From the NCBI GenBank assembly GCA_934101445.1, contig CAKORQ010000028.1, positions 1-8,638 of the forward strand: a stretch of 8,638 nt of DNA, read 5' to 3'. A program made the translations under genes and the position numbers. Positions 6,989 through 8,638 of this stretch are shown here, piece after piece (the first letter of the stretch is position 1; every line of letters starts with the position of its first letter). The stretch comes from an uncultured Bacilli bacterium (GTDB lineage Bacteria; Bacillota_I; Bacilli_A; RF39; UBA660). The notes beneath the pieces were generated by a model. The model did not search any database. It was not told where the DNA came from and worked only from the letters and a program-made list of their open reading frames with translations.

Positions 6989-7016
6989 ACATATATGGAC
7001 CTAAATTTAGTATAAT
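6986..7016 (+). promoter_or_regulatory. Promoter of the polymerase-YolD operon
   Basis: A perfect -10 TATAAT (7011-7016) stands 19 bases from TTTACA (6986-6991, 5 of 6 to the -35 consensus). The spacing is longer than the ideal 17, and the -35 overlaps the T-run of the preceding terminator. The predicted start is near 7023, with a purine-rich leader of about 75 bases. Confidence 0.6.
7001..7010. promoter_or_regulatory. Perfect palindrome CTAAATTTAG in the polymerase promoter spacer
   Basis: This 10-base perfect palindrome directly abuts the -10 box, where a repressor dimer could sit. It does not match the GAAC-N4-GTTC LexA (DinR) box of Bacillus, and no such box is visible between 6962 and 7120. 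In AT-rich DNA it could be chance. Confidence 0.3.
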
Positions 7017-7080
7017 ATAAATACTTTAAAAAGAAATATAAAAAAAGAAGAAAAATTTATTTAAATTAGTAAAATATTTA

Positions 7081-7087
7081 AGGAGGT
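7081..7087 (+). promoter_or_regulatory. Ribosome binding site deciding the polymerase start
   Basis: AGGAGGT, extended to AAGGAGGTGG, is a near-perfect anti-16S match upstream of the ATG at 7098. An in-frame GTG at 7086 overlaps this site and so cannot use it, which makes the ATG the start. Confidence 0.85.
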
Positions 7088-7097
7088 GGTTTTAGAT

Positions 7098-8342
7098 ATG
7101 GAACGACATATTATGTGCATTGACTTAAAAAGTTTTTTTGCATCTTGTGAATGTGTAGAAAGAAATATTAATCCCTTTACCACTCCTTTAGTAGTAGCCA
7201 ATCCTAATCAAGGCAAAGGCGCCATTACTCTGGCTATTACGCCATATTTAAAAAGTAAAGGAATAAAATCGCGAACCCGTCTTTATGAAATACCTCCGTG
7301 GATAAAATATGAAATAGTTCCTCCTAGAATGAGTCTATATATAAAGAAAAGTAAGGAGGTAGTAAATATTTATTTAGAGTTTGTAAGCGAAGAAGATCTT
7401 CATATTTATTCTGTAGATGAGTGCTTTCTTGATGTAACTCATTATCTTAAAATGTATGGCATGTCTGATAAAAATCTAGCCCAAAAAATTTTAAAAACTA
7501 TTACGGAAAAAACTGGTCTTACAGCCAATTGTGGAATAGGTCCTAATATGTTGCTAGCCAAGGTTGCTATGGATACTGAGGCGAAAAAATATAAAGACGG
7601 TATTGCTAAATGGACTTATGATGATATCCCCACTAAATTATGGTCTATAACCCCTCTATCTAAGATGTGGTCGATTGGCTCAAGAATGGAAGCCCGCCTT
7701 AATGCTATGGGCATGTATTATATTGGCGATATCGCTAGGTGTGATAAAAAGATTTTAAGAAAAAAATTTGGCATTATTGGTGAGGAGTTGTGGGAACACG
7801 CTAATGGCATCGATGAATCGGTAATTAGTGATTTTAAAATGCCTCCTAAAAGTTCCAGTTATTCTAATAGTCAGGTATTATTTAAAGACTACGATGGTAA
7901 TAATGTTAAAATAATCATTAGAGAAACTATCGAAACCGTGTGTCGAAGACTTAGAAAAAATCAAAAACAAGCAGGTATAATTGGTCTCGGAATTGGGTAT
8001 AGTATAGATGTCGGTGGTGGATTTTATCATAGTATAAAAGTAAATCCTACAAGTGATGAAGATGAATTTTACTTTGTTTGTACCAATATATTTGATAAAT
8101 TTTATAATGATATGCCAATTAGAAAAGTAAGTATTGTGGCTGGCGGTCTTATTAGGGATACTTCCTTACAACTCAATTTGTTTAGCAATGTTGAAGCCGT
8201 GGAAGATAATAAAAAACTAAATGAAACCGTTGATAAAATAAAAGAAAAATATGGTAACAACAGTATTATTAAAGCCTCTAATTTACTTCCGGATTCTACT
8301 GCCATCGATAGAAACGGTAAAATAGGTGGTCATAGTGCATAA
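7098..8342 (+). CDS. Y-family translesion DNA polymerase, UvrX/YqjW (UmuC-like) type
   Basis: Error-prone polymerase that copies past damaged bases. It has 414 residues from the ATG at 7098. The palm carries the metal-binding acidic residues: Asp9 in CIDLKSFFASCE and D107-E108 in SVDECFLDV. Phe14 aligns with the steric-gate residue (Tyr12 of Dpo4) that excludes ribonucleotides. The family motif GIGPN..LAK starts at Gly146. The thumb helix-hairpin-helix is around MWSIGSRMEARL (W191), and a little-finger domain covers about 245-350. Q358-L-N-L-F362 is a canonical beta-clamp binding motif, followed by a tail of about 50 residues. The catalytic set looks intact. The YSNSQVLFKDY segment and the YolD-like gene overlapping the 3' end place it with UvrX/YqjW rather than DinB. 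In Bacillus, relatives are SOS-linked, yet no LexA box is visible here. The gene has its own promoter and a very strong ribosome binding site. Confidence 0.93.
   Translation: MERHIMCIDLKSFFASCECVERNINPFTTPLVVANPNQGKGAITLAITPYLKSKGIKSRTRLYEIPPWIKYEIVPPRMSLYIKKSKEVVNIYLEFVSEEDLHIYSVDECFLDVTHYLKMYGMSDKNLAQKILKTITEKTGLTANCGIGPNMLLAKVAMDTEAKKYKDGIAKWTYDDIPTKLWSITPLSKMWSIGSRMEARLNAMGMYYIGDIARCDKKILRKKFGIIGEELWEHANGIDESVISDFKMPPKSSSYSNSQVLFKDYDGNNVKIIIRETIETVCRRLRKNQKQAGIIGLGIGYSIDVGGGFYHSIKVNPTSDEDEFYFVCTNIFDKFYNDMPIRKVSIVAGGLIRDTSLQLNLFSNVEAVEDNKKLNETVDKIKEKYGNNSIIKASNLLPDSTAIDRNGKIGGHSA
8324..8330 (+). promoter_or_regulatory. Ribosome binding site for the YolD-like gene
   Basis: AGGTGGT lies inside the last codons of the polymerase gene. 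Its GG ends 5 bases before the GTG at 8335, supporting that start. Its position within the polymerase gene fits translational coupling. Confidence 0.6.
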
Positions 8343-8638
8343 TCGCGGACAAATTAAATGGCAAGCATTTGAGTCATTATATAAAACTAAAGAAGTAAAA
8401 AAAGATTTAGTTGATAAGAAAAATTATGCCAAAATGCCGGATTTGTCGCCTGACCAATATAATGAGTTAGAAGAAACATTGAAATGTGCATATAGTTGCG
8501 GTAACATTGTTCTTCTAACTTTTTACCGTTATCCTAAATTTTATGAGATTGTTGATAGAATAAAGATGATTGATAATTCCCTAAAAAAGATTTATCTAGA
8601 AAGTGGAAAAGTTATTGATATGCATCAAATTGTTAAAA
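8335..8638 (+). CDS. YolD-like protein, 3' end cut by the window edge
   Basis: From the GTG at 8335, 101 codons stay open to the edge of the window. The N-terminus VHNRGQIKWQAF matches the typical YolD start (DRG.IKW). The C-terminal half has the usual pattern: YSCGNIVLLTFYRYPKFYE, then IKMIDNSLKKIYLESGKVIDMHQIVK. Pfam describes YolD-like proteins as predicted functional equivalents of the UmuD subunit of polymerase V; in Bacillus subtilis they sit beside uvrX and yqjW. Here the gene overlaps the polymerase stop by 8 bases, which favours a shared complex. YolD proteins are usually about 110 residues, so little is probably missing. A second in-frame GTG at 8326 would add three residues but fits the family and the ribosome binding site less well. 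No autocleavage (UmuD-like protease) domain is visible. Confidence 0.85.
   Translation, partial: MHNRGQIKWQAFESLYKTKEVKKDLVDKKNYAKMPDLSPDQYNELEETLKCAYSCGNIVLLTFYRYPKFYEIVDRIKMIDNSLKKIYLESGKVIDMHQIVK

Noticed and set aside
6978..7004. Eight-codon open frame (MNFLHIWT) before the polymerase promoter
   Set aside because: It begins inside the terminator stem, lies upstream of the predicted transcription start and has no ribosome binding site.
7086..7097. GTG at 7086 as the polymerase start
   Set aside because: The GTG overlaps the AGGAGGT ribosome binding site, which instead serves the ATG at 7098; family members begin close to the CID.KSF motif.
7363..7370. AAGGAGGT inside the polymerase gene as an internal translation start
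   Set aside because: No ATG, GTG or TTG follows at a usable distance; the bases simply encode part of Ser-Lys-Glu-Val.

Overview
This is an AT-rich window (roughly 30% G+C by eye) with every gene on the + strand. Shine-Dalgarno sites are of the AGGAGG type, promoters have TATAAT-like -10 boxes, and terminators are hairpins followed by T-runs. This points to a low-GC member of the Bacillota (Bacilli, Erysipelotrichia or the Tenericutes-related gut lineages), probably a chromosomal segment. All Trp codons are TGG and no gene contains an in-frame TGA, so the Mycoplasma code (TGA = Trp) is not in use. I see no integrase, transposase, CRISPR array, tRNA or rRNA.

The layout suggests four transcription units. 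(1) 41-4467: a PUA-domain rRNA methyltransferase of the RlmI/RlmQ type, then after 50 bases a large SWIM-SNF2 ATPase, closed by an AT-rich terminator at 4471-4514. (2) 4645-5055: a 136-residue protein I do not recognise. It has a good promoter whose -35 and -10 elements are each covered by an inverted repeat, an unusual G-run ribosome binding site, and its own terminator at 5087-5118. (3) 5191-6961: an RDD-family membrane protein with a large external loop and a charged cytoplasmic tail. One base separates it from a lipoprotein that also has a C-terminal membrane segment. A terminator hairpin overlaps the lipoprotein's stop codon. (4) 7098 to the right edge: a Y-family translesion DNA polymerase of the UvrX/YqjW (UmuC-like) type with a beta-clamp motif. 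It overlaps by 8 bases a GTG-started YolD-like gene that runs off the window.

The units cover ribosome modification, nucleic-acid remodelling, a membrane/lipoprotein pair and lesion bypass. No single pathway joins them. The clearest functional linkages are the polymerase/YolD pair (YolD-like proteins are predicted to play the part of UmuD) and the translationally coupled RDD/lipoprotein pair. I found no convincing wholly new system. The best candidates for a second look are the orphan 136-residue gene with its structured promoter, and the RDD/lipoprotein pair, both of which place sizeable domains outside the membrane.
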